Shown here: piece by piece, positions 22,120 through 32,344 of the stretch
How positions within the stretch are numbered: position 1 is the stretch's first letter
Layout: every line of letters starts with the position of its first letter
Assembly: GCA_949987565.1 (NCBI GenBank)
Contig: OX465114.1
Coordinates: 3,810,832 to 3,874,831 of the forward strand
Direction: 5' to 3'
Length of the DNA stretch: 64,000 nt
DNA from: Luidia sarsii
Lineage: Eukaryota; Echinodermata; Asteroidea; Paxillosida; Luidiidae
The notes under the pieces: model-generated
Databases searched by the model: none
What the model was told of the DNA's origin: nothing
Seen by the model: the letters and a program-made list of their open reading frames with translations, nothing else
Program-made: the position numbers and the translations under genes

Positions 22120-23343
22120 GTACAGTGTATTCATAATCCACACTTGGTACATGTGGAGTACACTACAACTACAAGTAGTTCAAGTTGTGTAAGCCCTACA
22201 TTTAGTTTCTTGTACTTATTATATTATTCATCAATACAAATATACATATTTCCCTTTACATTTGTTAGTAAGTACTGTACATAGCTACCAAAACTTTAGC
22301 CCTTTCACCCCCTTTTGAACAATGTTTGATTTTGATAATCGCACAAGGGCTAGAGTGAATGCATATATACCTGTGTGTACTTGGACCTAGCCGACATGTC
22401 TGACAGTGTAGGTCTGGAAAATAATGGTAAATCCACCTTGTGTGGTGTCATGAGTCCTACTGTGGATGATTAAACTCCTTCCATTTCTGGGGGAACCGGA
22501 GCACACACCTATATTCTACACCTTCATGTAGCACTGCACAAATGATCATTAGGCATACACACATGTAACATGTAATGTATAGTATGATGGTGAGACGATC
22601 AGGGACAAAGACAACTGACATTAAAAGATGAACAATGACTTGAAGACAATAATGATGACCTAACAAGATAGACACCAGTTGTAAAAGATGTGATGAAGCG
22701 ATAACCTTTTCTGTGATACTGATAGGAATGTATCCAAATTCCAAGCATTAAACAGTAGATTAATAGTTAATGACCAAACGTATATTTGATATATTATGCA
22801 GTCAATGTTTGATTATCTACATGTACATGTACACTGTACATTACATGTGCAGTTTGTCTGGTGGTCATGTTGCAGTAAACAACTGACCTGAACAGAGCAC
22901 TGTAGGCATGGTGTGCCAACCAACCGTAGACATTATAACCTACTGTAGATGGACAGCATCTACTAGAAATAACATCAGGATACCGTTATGCCATGGGGGA
23001 CCAGACTGGCATCAAACTATCTAGTTGAAGTCAAGAGTACTGCCACACATTTGTTTTTGTGTGAGGTGACACGCATTCAAATAATTTGCCGAAATATCTT
23101 TGAGGCTATTATTTTGGCGATGCTCACAGGCATACAGTACGGGGTTTTTCTTGTGTGTAGCTGCCCTCTTTAATTCTTCCCATAGTCTGATAGTTGTTTA
23201 ACATGGCAGCCTCCCTGATATTTCAGTCTGGTCTCAGCTATTGACCACCTATGGGTTATATATATTATATGTCTATGGTGCCTCTACTTGTTGACCTTGC
23301 TGGTACATTTGACTTCTGTGTGCTGGTGTTGTTGTCCTTCCAG

Positions 23344-23481
23344 TCAGCACCTGTCAATCTTACATCCAGGCTCAATCTCATATCTCCTCCCTGCCCGTCT
23401 CTACCGTCGCCGCTCTCACCTGTGCCAGAGAGCTTGCCCGCCTTCAACAAACCACTCCAGAAGATGACGCTGAAAAAAAGG
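23344..23481 (+). CDS. Unidentified four-exon gene, exon 3
   Basis: The acceptor GTTGTCCTTCCAG follows a pyrimidine tract and the donor is GTAAGG; 138 bases. With the base carried from exon 2 it reads VSTCQSYIQAQSHISSLPVS, TVAALTCARELARLQQTTPE, DDAEKK. This is the most protein-like exon, with an Ala/Leu/Arg helix and a charged end. Confidence 0.55.
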
Positions 23482-23675
23482 GTAAGGATTTCAAGTCAAG
23501 CCTCAATCTACATACCTTGGTAAATGGCCAAGCTAGCACTGAAATGTCAGGCCCTGTACATTTTTGAAAATTGTCATTTTAGTTCAATAAATGAATAAGA
23601 AACTGACTGGTAACAATTCTTAAACAATCCAACCAATGGTAAAGTCACTGGGAGCTTGTTTTTAAACAATGTTAG

Positions 23676-23788
23676 ACGGGCAAAAAGAGGGAATGGTGAA
23701 TCTTCTTCCAACTTTGGAATCAGTTTTGTCCAATTCTGGAGTGCCATCGTCCCAATCCTCATTGACACCATGTGCATTAACTCTTTGA
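23676..23788 (+). CDS. Unidentified four-exon gene, exon 4 and stop
   Basis: The acceptor AATGTTAG has a weak pyrimidine tract. The frame reads DGQKEGMVNLLPTLESVLSN then SGVPSSQSSLTPCALTL before TGA. An AATAAA at 23935-23940 could be the polyadenylation signal. An alternative downstream exon (23838-23920, after GACAG) would also be open, but in a less consistent way. Confidence 0.45.
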
Positions 23789-24207
23789 AGAGTGAGTGTT
23801 GCTGCAAGAAGATGCAGTTACTCAATGCTTCAGACAGGTTTTACTCTCTCCGTCCACCCCATCGTCAGGAGTCTGCAGAGAACACACTGCCCCAAACATG
23901 TTACTGGCTCCCCTCATAGGTAAAAGTCACTCCGAATAAAAATACTGCACACGGTGTCACTGCTACAATGCTACATAATTGGTGTTGCCATTTTCCTAGC
24001 AGAATCTGGCCCATATTTGTGAAGTGCGCAATCCTTTGATTTTCAAAGTATTTCCTCTCATTTCTCCTATTGTGATCATATACAAGTGAACATTGCCTCT
24101 TGGAGGTCGTCAATCGCTTGTTTTAGAAATGTGGGAGCGATTGTCATCATATAAATAACGAATTAATGTACACCGGACACGACCGCTATTTATAGTTAGT
24201 GAAATAC

Positions 24208-24487
24208 ATATATAGTTTGTAATATTCAGTATGTTGGCGAGACCAAAAACACCCTCAAAAAACGGATCTATGGCCATAGGTTTACTATCAAAACCGGTAA
24301 AATGGACACACCTGTTGGGTATCACTTCAATCTCCCTGATCATTCGATATCAGATATGAGTGTACTGGGCATAGAATCACTTGGTCACCGTAGTAATGCT
24401 GTCCGTCTTAGCCGTGAGAAAATATGGATGAAGCGTCTTCGGACTATTCAACCACATGGTCTCAACATCCAGGAGGGTTATGACTAA
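24208..24487 (+). pseudogene. Penelope-like element, GIY-YIG endonuclease C-terminus
   Basis: The frame reads CNIQYVGETKNTLKKRIYGH, RFTIKTGKMDTPVGYHF, NLPDHSISDMSVLGIE and ends EKIWMKRLRTIQPHGLN...GYD at a stop. Y-V-G-E-T with the K-x-R-x-x-x-H that follows is the GIY-YIG nuclease motif as found fused to the RT of Penelope-like elements, and the H-F-x-x-P-x-H and I-W-M-x-x-L-x-T motifs are typical of that family. Immediately upstream the frame is closed by a stop and no RT remains, so this is a 5'-truncated copy. Confidence 0.88.
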
Positions 24488-24862
24488 CACCATGCAGCTT
24501 TCTGATAATCCTTCTTTTCTGTTCAGTCCTTCACACTTCTCTCTTCGATCTTTCTCCCTCTTCTCGCTAATCCCTACCCTACTCCTTGCCCTTTTCTTTG
24601 ATCTTTCCCCCTCTTCTCACTAATCCCTACCCTACTCCTTGCCCTTCCCTTTGATCTCTCCCTACCAGCTTCACTCTTTGTCCTCTGTTTCTCATCCGTG
24701 TCCTATTCAATCTCCCCCTTCCTTCGTGTACATGTATCTGTTTTGTCCTTGTCACTCTGTCTTTGAGAAAGGTCCTGCTAGGATCGAAACGTCAGGCCCA
24801 CTAAATTTTAAGATTTACATTTTGGTAATTTTAGTCAGTAAGCAGTTTGCAATATTTTTGTA
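24488..24862 (+). mobile_element. Penelope-like element 3' UTR and terminal tail
   Basis: A pyrimidine-rich UTR with two near-identical 60-base tandem pieces (24540-24655) leads to the tail motif GAAAGGTCCTGCTAGGATC GAAACGTC and ends near TTTTGTATATCACC. Tail-only copies occur at 30711-30825, 62757-62815 and, more degenerately, at 38216-38270, 41826-41878 and 31078-31125. The tail has a stem-loop next to GAAAC and GTC, reminiscent of the hammerhead ribozymes described in Penelope-like elements. Confidence 0.75.
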
Positions 24863-25134
24863 TATCACCCGAAATACTTATGAGGAAGTATTTGAAATGA
24901 ATTATTGCCTCCATGAGTAATTCAACAAAACACTCACTGAACAGAAACCACATATCGAGCCTGGCAGAAGGGACAATATAAAATGCGAAATGGTTGCCAA
25001 AATGACATAATGTCGATATTAACAAAATATATTGTTGATATTTATAGAGAGGGAATCTGTTCTTAAAGATTGTTAACGAAAGTAAAACAAAAACTGACAA
25101 GGCAATCAACATTAATTTGAAAAATGGCTTAGAT

Positions 25135-25260
25135 ATTTTTTGGACTAGGAATTGACCTGGAACATCAGGTATAACGCTTCAGCCCTCTAAACATCTCAGT
25201 TATCCAGCCCGTAGATGGTGACCTTCCATATGGTCGAGTGAGGCCAGTAGCCAGTAGCTG
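25135..25260 (-). mobile_element. tRNA-derived SINE copy
   Basis: On the minus strand, GGCTGGATAACTGAGATGTT then AGAGGGC is an A-box region, and TGTTCCAGGTCAATTCC is a B-box. The leader AAGGTCACCATCTAC resembles the leaders at 20140 and 20295. Confidence 0.6.
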
Positions 25261-25379
25261 GCAGTAGCCAGACACTCCGTACATGACTTCACCGGTGGTG
25301 CCGAATACCGACTTAGTGTTCAATGGACGCACCGCACTTCCGGACCCTTTTATTTAAGTGGAAGCCACACACAATCACC

Positions 25380-25533
25380 ATAACCAATGGATTGACACAG
25401 TGTGAGTGTATGTGTTTGGATACGGCTTGGCATTCTCTCCATCACTGGCCAGGGGAGTAGACCGGCATTGTGTGAGGACTTATGCAGTTTGACGGCTGCG
25501 ACCTTACATTCATTATGGATTGCGTTGTTTAAG
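25380..25533 (+). other. Candidate 5' untranslated exon upstream of the GPCR
   Basis: A TTTATTTAAG TATA-like element near 25350 is followed by a GC-richer stretch ending in a strong GTAAGT donor at 25534. It could be a leader exon of the GPCR at 27563, with an acceptor such as TTCACATGCAG near 27363. Only transcript evidence could confirm it. Confidence 0.25.
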
Positions 25534-25639
25534 GTAAGTGTTTTGATATTGTTTACGATTAAATTCGTTATATATCAATATAATGACGAAGGTAGAGAGA
25601 CAGTGCTGGTAGCTATACCAGGGTTAGATCAATGACAAG

Positions 25640-26940
25640 AGCAGGGGTGTCAAACAAATAGGAAATATCAAAGTTAGAAGTAAAGGAATTGAACACAAAG
25701 TATTGTTATTAACGAGCATTTCCTTGTTATAAACCCATTCCAGATTGGTATGTTATAGGCTATTGTCAGTAGGAATACACCCGTACATAATAAAATAAAT
25801 AAGCTTCAGACTAATTAAAGAATTAACATTTCTGGAAAGAAATTTGAAAGAAATGTGCAGATTATGTACCTAGCGTGATGAGTTATGTAATATTAATTTT
25901 GAATAACAAATGTTTGTTCCCCAAAATATAAAGTAAACGCATTATATTAAGTTTAGCGCCCACCGGTTAGATACAGGTTCAACAATTTTTTTGTCCCAAT
26001 TTGGCGGATGCTTGAGCTAAGTAATGACCAAATATAAGACTTGTATATAACTAGTGAGACAGACTCGAATGCGATTCGTGTCTTATTTTACATGACTCCG
26101 ACTCCAGTCAATACGAACAAGACTTGTGACTTTTGTAGAACGACTTCCACCAATTAGTTCGTATCTTCCGAAACCCTTTCACTTTGATTTTTTAGTGTTC
26201 CAGTGAATGGTATTGATATAGACTTGTCGCCTGGCAAGGTATCAGTGATGATTGTAAAAGAAGTAAAACACGCAGGATTTCTGTAAGATTCAGTTTGAAT
26301 TAATAATTGAAGTGATACAAAATGCAGCCAAAACATACACATCTCAAAAGCTAAGACGATGTGTTTGACAATTCGATCCTTGCGGGCCCTTCTTCAATTG
26401 CCACTATTCGCTTTGAATCTCGTTCTGCCTTTGTTACGCTTTTTTGTGTCGAACGCAGGTAGCAAAGGAAACTGGGGAACTGGGGAACTTGCGATTGTAA
26501 CGCGGCACTTATGACCAAACGATAGAGCTGTCATGTTTGTATCTCACTGGGACGACTGTCGAGGGAGGAGATCATAAATCAGGGTAATCTTGACTAGCCA
26601 CTCTCTGATCTGTTTCCTGTGTGAGTTCGGTTTATTTAGTAAGGTTGTGTCTATTTGCTCGGCTGATGGGTCTAATGGGGAGATCAGCTCTTGGTTTACT
26701 GATGCATTAGACAACTTGCCTGCTACGTGTTCTTGTTGGCATTGGTAATGGTATTTGTATTTTGGTAGCGGACAACGTAAGTGGATTTGGCTTGATTGAT
26801 TTCACTGGGTTTGCAATGGAGGATAGAGAAGATTGGAGAAGGAAGATTAAATTTAAGAGTGTATATTCTTATGTGCATGGGCTAATTTTATACAGCCTTT
26901 TCAGTGGTAATATTTCCTTCAGCATTTAAAAGCCATTCTC
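25640..26940. other. Non-genic stretch
   Basis: Only short frames, and no recognisable element. It may be intron or upstream sequence of the GPCR. Confidence 0.35.
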
Positions 26941-26947
26941 TAAAATG

Positions 26948-27051
26948 AGGTTGCCAGCCCTCTGTCCCCACTGTGCTAGGTAATTGACGTTCGACTCCAT
27001 TTCAAATGTAATAAGCATCGTGTCAAGTTAAATGTAAGGCTGGCAACCTCC
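26948..27051. repeat. Short inverted repeat
   Basis: AGGTTGCCAGCC at 26948 and its complement GGCTGGCAACCT ending at 27051 bracket about 80 bases. It may be the ends of a small MITE. Confidence 0.5.
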
Positions 27052-27562
27052 TTTTGACAGCGAATGATTGTTCATGCTTCGCAGGTTATGTGTGCATAAG
27101 CAGCTGTATAGACTCGGGGGCAGAGGTGAGGCCGGTTGGATTTGGTTGAGAAACAAACGAATTGTGGGGAGAGCAGACACTTTTATGTCATATCCACCAC
27201 TTGACTACTCCATCCTTTGGGGGAGATTGCAGTCGCTAGTACCTAAATTGAAGTCGAGACATTTTAGCGGGGTGGTGGTCGGAGGAAGATTCAGGATTGT
27301 GCAGTCACGATTATTAGGAAATGTAATTCTTTAAGGACTTATCACGTTTTGATTTCACATGCAGGTAAGGGCGATGGGTCTAAACCGCAGTGCAAACTCT
27401 GCGGGCACGGAAGGCTAATGCAGTTTGTGTAGCCATGTGTATCGCATTGGATGACAAGACTGAAAACCTTTGGATGACAGCGGATTCCCGCAGATTCAGA
27501 TAAAACCACTTACGCGTAATTACAAACCTTTTTGTTGGTGCCTCAGTTCCATTTACATAGAA

Positions 27563-28633
27563 ATGGCCAATTCATCCACGGATACTGTCACAGCCAACGG
27601 CCTGTCTCCCACAGTCATTGCCCTGCGGACTTGTTGCATCGCCGTCATTAGCCTACTGATCGTCGCTGCTAACATCCTCTCCATTGCCGTGACGCGGAGT
27701 CTACCCAGCCTGGCCGATAGCACCAAGGTTCTCATGACTACATTGGCCGTCTATGACCTCTTTGTGGGCTTTCAAACGTTGTTGACCATAATTCCTTCAG
27801 CCTTGGACAGGTGGCCAATCGGTGAGATCGGATGTCATATTATGACAATTTGGGCAACCACGTGTTCGATGATGTCAATAACTTCAATTGTATTTTTGAA
27901 CATTGAGCGATACATTGCCATAACTCGGCCGTACAAGTTCCCGATCTTATGCTCTAAATGCCGAGTTATTGGACTTGTGGTTTGTATGTCAATCATACAC
28001 TTTGTATTATCAGGTGTCACTGCTATCATGATGCCCGTGCAATATAAATCTATATCAGCAGCATGTACTTTCACACACGACAACACTTATGTTAATGTTG
28101 TCGGGCTCGTAACGGTAGACATATGTCCTACCATTGCAATGACATTCATCTATTATCATCTAATTAAGATCAGCCGTCAACATGAACTACGTAACCAACG
28201 CAACAAGGACACGGACAGTGTACACGACAACAAGGCCCTTAGGTCATTTCTTGCAGTGACACTGACGTATGCTATTTGCTACACGCCACTTCTGGTATCC
28301 AACACTGTTGCAGGCTTCTCAGGTACCGAACAGCCTGGCTGGATGGAGTTTGCATTCATATGGATGTATAATAGTAATAGCGCCCTCAACGTTGTCATCT
28401 ACTGCCTCTTCAACAGAGCGTACCGCCTGAGGGCTAAGAAAATTCTCCTGAAGAGATTTCCCTGCTTCTACAATTCAGTTGGATCATTGGGCGACTCCAG
28501 TGAAGCAGACCGCTCCCAAGCCATATCTGAGCACCACGTACACACAATAGCAGAGACACTCCCATCTGTAGGGCCTACGCACAACGTGAATTCATTACTT
28601 GTATCCAACACTGCGATGATACAGTGGACATGA
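27563..28633 (+). CDS. Single-exon orphan class A (rhodopsin-like) GPCR
   Basis: 356 aa, intronless. The ATG at 27563 sits in a good context (GAAATGG) and is the first ATG of the frame; codons upstream are open but lack ATG. Seven hydrophobic segments are visible. Class A marks include the TM1 Asn in AANILS, the TM2 Asp in LAVYDLFVG, the conserved Cys of GCHIM paired with the ECL2 Cys in AACTF, E-R-Y at the end of TM3, TM5 CPTIAMTF, and TM6 C-Y-T-P in place of C-W-x-P. TM7 has N-V-V-I-Y in place of N-P-x-x-Y. TM3 position 3.32 is Ala, so it is not an aminergic receptor, and TM4 lacks its usual Trp. An N-glycosylation sequon (NSS) lies at residue 3, and the C-tail has Cys for palmitoylation (FPCFY) and many Ser/Thr. 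The ligand is unknown. Confidence 0.93.
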   Translation: MANSSTDTVTANGLSPTVIALRTCCIAVISLLIVAANILSIAVTRSLPSLADSTKVLMTTLAVYDLFVGFQTLLTIIPSALDRWPIGEIGCHIMTIWATTCSMMSITSIVFLNIERYIAITRPYKFPILCSKCRVIGLVVCMSIIHFVLSGVTAIMMPVQYKSISAACTFTHDNTYVNVVGLVTVDICPTIAMTFIYYHLIKISRQHELRNQRNKDTDSVHDNKALRSFLAVTLTYAICYTPLLVSNTVAGFSGTEQPGWMEFAFIWMYNSNSALNVVIYCLFNRAYRLRAKKILLKRFPCFYNSVGSLGDSSEADRSQAISEHHVHTIAETLPSVGPTHNVNSLLVSNTAMIQWT

Positions 28634-29070
28634 ACTGCATGTTGTGTAATCATTGCATGAGCTAGCTGGCAATGATGGAAAGTGTGATGGAAAATTGATT
28701 GTATGTACCCCGGTAACTGTTCTGCGTATAAATCCTTACTTATATGAGTGTGAATGGTGGCTCAAAGAAAAACGTCTTCATTAGTCTTGTAAAAGAAATT
28801 AAGTGTTTAGCATATCTCGATTTCGCCATCTTATGAGGGTTGTAAATAGCGGCCTATGAGTTCTATGAGTTCGTTTACCAGGTCATGGCGTCCAATTATA
28901 TAACACTATGAGCTTTGCAGGGTTCAATGCGCGTGTGTACTATTATAATGTATGTTTACGTAATGGTACAATTAATTTTATTAAGTTTGAAAGCTGGCTA
29001 TAGTTGCGCGAACGTTCTTCAGTGTTTGGTAGTAGTGCATAGCATCGGGAATAGATTGGCTATGGGGGAG
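28634..29070. other. GPCR 3' flank
   Basis: No clear AATAAA close to the stop and no further gene seen. Confidence 0.4.
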
Positions 29071-29074
29071 AGCT

Positions 29075-29284
29075 GGGGCCGATTTCACAAATCGCTAAGA
29101 CTAGTCCTATTTCTGGTTAGGACTAGTAACTCGACCTAACTTTACGTCCTAACTGAAGTTTGTAAAGATCGATTTCACCAAAATTAGGACGAGTTAAACT
29201 CGTCCTAACTTTGGTGAAATCGTTCAGTTAGGAGTTACTAGTCCTAAGATGTGACAAGTCATAACGCTTTGTGAAATCGGACCC
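29075..29284. mobile_element. Foldback MITE with GATTTCACAAA termini
   Basis: The left end GGGGCCGATTTCACAAATCG and the right end TTTGTGAAATCGGACCC are inverted repeats. Inside, GACTAGTCCTA and TAGTCCTAAG, and CACCAAAATTAGGACGAGTT with its complement, form nested palindromes. About 210 bases with no coding capacity. Target duplications are not obvious. Confidence 0.75.
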
Positions 29285-29925
29285 AGGCCACTTTTCGACT
29301 TGCTGCCAGCAGTCAAGGTGACGAAATTAATTACTCATATCACGGGTCAAGTCCAGCCTCAGCTATCTACACTTTCCATCGCAAATCTCATTCTGGGTAA
29401 GATAAATCTTTTTGAGGAGTGGTTTGTAGTGAAATTTCTGCATGCATAATTTACAATTAATCTGAAGTGTCAATGTCGGGATATTTGTTGGACACTGCTT
29501 GGAGGTCATATTACATCTCTTGAAGATGACACACCCCTAGGTAGAGAATGTCCCGTTCGTAGTGGTGAGGCTCGTATGATATTGAATCGATTTTGACATC
29601 CTCTGATTTAGGTCCTCGGTTTATGGAGCCCTTAGTGGTTACTTTGCAGTCTAAGTCCACACATATTTTGCTTCTACAGCTATACTTTGATTTCGTTTGA
29701 TGTTTGACTTCTCATTATAGTAATAATAACACTATGATGTTCACACTGCGAACTTGTCTTGGTTCATTTACTAAACTATGCTCGCCACACAATGGAATAA
29801 GATGTACTTTCCTGAAGCAAGTGTTCCCGCAAGGCTTGTATCAAAATTTCCGGGAGACTGGTCGGGCCACCGCACTGTGTTAATTTGACGAGGTTAAGAG
29901 ATCACCCAATTAGGCCTTGGACGAA
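29285..29925. other. Non-genic stretch
   Basis: No gene or recognisable element seen. Confidence 0.35.
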
Positions 29926-29929
29926 ATGT

Positions 29930-30195
29930 CGACTAACCGACATTTCGCGACCGGCAAAGACATGCCGAAATTTCGACATTCGTTTTCACGAAAGTCGACT
30001 TGTCGCGGTGGCGACTTGTCGGCGACCAGTCGACCCCCCGTCGAACAGTCGACCCCCACGACAAGTCGACCTCCCACGGCACGGCACGAAATTTCGACCA
30101 GTCGAACTCCCACGGCACGGCACGGCACGGAATTTCGACCAGTCGAACTCCCACGGCACGGCACGGCATGGCACGGCATGCCGCGAAACACAGTG
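29930..30195. repeat. GTCGAC / CGGCACGGCAC repeat cluster
   Basis: Many GTCGAC and CGACTTGTCG palindromes are followed by two tandem copies of AATTTCGACCAGTCGAACTC plus CCACGGCACGGCACGG. The GC-rich composition differs from the neighbourhood. All six frames look open through it only because of the repeat. Confidence 0.75.
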
Positions 30196-30534
30196 CAATC
30201 GGCCCATCGATCGTATACAGTACTAACACAGCACTGCCTTCAGTGTAGCAAGGGGCGGTCGTTGGACTGTTCCATTTTATTTTAGGGGAGCATAATTATG
30301 TACGTGCTGTTTCGTCGTCCAATCAGACTACCGTTTCCACGCCAACATACGGAAATGTATTATTCATAGACCTTCCCAGTGTACCATTGGTTGTAATTCG
30401 GCCATTACATATTCATCAGAATTCGTTTTGGACACTGCCGTCCTCAGTGTACTGACGGAGGTCTGGGAACACAAGTGCGATGACCTTTCCCACTTGCGCA
30501 ACACGTGCTAACTGCAGGATTTGAGGATTGTTAC

Positions 30535-30612
30535 ATGTACACGAACGTACACATATACTGCATGTACATGTACATGTACAGTACATACAGTACATGTATA
30601 CATGTGCTGTAC
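30535..30612. repeat. TACATG palindromic microsatellite
   Basis: Runs of TACATGTACATGTACATGTA with CAGTACAT variants. Each unit is self-complementary. Similar runs are at 22818-22850 and 31741-31822. Confidence 0.85.
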
Positions 30613-30710
30613 TTTTTAGGCATGAACAAATCCAGAGATCGGCAAAACTTTCTGTGTACATGGACATTATACTGATATAGTTTTCACCAGAATGTAATCA
30701 CCTCGTAATG

Positions 30711-30825
30711 TGATATACATAAATGTTGCAAACTGCTTACTGACTAAAATTACCAAAATGTAAATCTTAAAATTTAGTGGGCCTGACGTTTCGATCCTAG
30801 CAGGACCTTTCTCAAAGGCAGAGTG
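30711..30825 (-). mobile_element. Penelope-like element tail, minus-strand copy
   Basis: Reverse complement of the tail at 24764-24862: CTGACGTTTCGATCCTAGCA then GGACCTTTCTCAAAGGCAGA, starting at GTGATATACATAAATGTTGC. No coding part remains. Confidence 0.8.
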
Positions 30826-30829
30826 ACCT

Positions 30830-31740
30830 CGTAATGTGCTTTTTTTTCTTAAAAAAAAAATGATTCATTTCCTTATTTTAACGCAAACTTTATTTGAAAA
30901 AAGGGTTTTGATAAAAAAAATGTATACAGACTTAAAGACTGTTTGCGCTGGACTTCTACTAAAAATAATCTGAAATGATACACGACACTATTGAAGACTG
31001 CTTTCTGAATATAAATGTCTTTATTTCCCAAATAAAAGAATACAGGCCCTCGAATCCTCAATTTTCGTTGTCATTAATTTGAGAAAGGTCCCGCTAGTCA
31101 TGCCCTGGGATCAAAACACGGGGATCAAAATCATTTTTCCTTCCGACAGTTCAGTATGTTTATTTTACGAACTCACGCCGTGCCGTGATTATTAGCAGCG
31201 AAGTTAATTTTCCCCGTGCGAATTAAGTTGCGGACTAATCCGTTCACCCTTCACGGAAAATTATCAACATCACCGAAAGCACGACCAGATTGTACTTTTT
31301 CTTACAGGGGATAATTAACTGGTTGGTGAAAGGTTGGAGTTGCTGTTTCTCCATAATATTCTGAAATGCCTAGAGACGAAACAACTCCCTGTTTGAGGTC
31401 CACATTTCTTGGAGGCTTTGCACGTAAGCAATATTGTAACACTAACACGTGCGCTGTAAAAACGGTTTCACCGGCCCATTCCAAAAATGGAAAGGGGGGT
31501 TAATAGAGTCAAGTTCTTAAATTAAACAAAAATAGACACATTTTACCGAAGTTCTGAAACCATTTCAGATTAAATGGCTTACAAAACATGAAAATGCGTG
31601 CATGACACAAAACTATGCATGTATAGTCCTGTAAACCAATGAAATTTAATTCATTCCACAACCACAATTTAATTTGTCCCCTACAATGAAAATGGAAGTG
31701 TCCGTCTGGTCTTGTGTTCGCTGCAGAGCTGGTAACACAA
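30830..31740. other. Non-genic stretch
   Basis: AT-rich at first and otherwise featureless, apart from a degraded tail-like GAGAAAGGTCCCGCTAG near 31080. Confidence 0.35.
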
Positions 31741-31822
31741 ATGTACATGTACACACTACACATGTACTGTACATGTACATACATGTGTGCACGTGTAGAT
31801 GGCGTATACATGTACACGTGTA
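31741..31822. repeat. TACATG/ACACGTGT palindromic microsatellite
   Basis: ATGTACATGTACAC, CATGTACTGTACATGTAC and GTATACATGTACACGTGT in succession, followed at 31857 by GGTCGACTAGTCGAC. Confidence 0.75.
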
Positions 31823-31854
31823 TAGTTATACAATAAAAACGCGTGTACTAAACA

Positions 31855-31935
31855 ATGGTCGACTAGTCGACTTTTCGCGACTATTACGCCAACGACTTAT
31901 CGACTCTTGAAAATCAATAGTCGCCCAGCACTACA
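31855..31935 (-). mobile_element. Possible hAT-type MITE end
   Basis: Read on the minus strand, TAGTGCTGGGCGACTATTGA is followed by repeated GTCGAC and AGTCGATAAGTCG. The TAGTGCTGGGCGA start resembles termini of hAT MITEs. The GTCGAC cluster at 29930-30195 may be the sub-terminal part of a relative. No matching second end was found. Confidence 0.35.
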
Positions 31936-32344
31936 CCCAATGACTATTATTATACAATTTCTCTTGTGATCCATGTTAAAAGTCAAACATCAACAATAAA
32001 CCCATATTATTATTATCATTATATCATTACGCTGGAACAAACCATGCTTTAGGGTCCTGCATTATAGTATGAGTATGACGAATATCCGAACACGAATCAA
32101 TTGCTTCAATGAAAGGGCGGGAAAGCAAATTAAATGCAGGAACGCTTATTTTGGACAAAGAGTGAGCTTCTCAAGATATATCAGTAAAGAAAAACATTTA
32201 ATGTAGAATTGTGGATATATCACGTCTTGTTTGCCTTGGTAGCGATGGAATACTGTCGAGATTTAAGACTATTTACGGTATTAACAAAGTCATGAACAAG
32301 ACAGAAAGGTACATTTGAACTGATTTTTTACTGATTTTTTACTG

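Noticed and set aside
23838..23920. Alternative last exon of the four-exon gene
   Set aside because: Open and bounded by AG and GT, but the frame set by exon 3 gives a less plausible peptide than the exon at 23676-23788, which ends in a clean stop.
24764..24800. Active hammerhead ribozyme
   Set aside because: Stem II, GAAAC and GTC are present, but the required CTGATGA core is not; kept only as a degenerate resemblance.
29885..30285. Several overlapping 80-120-codon frames on both strands
   Set aside because: All arise from the GTCGAC / CGGCAC repeat cluster.
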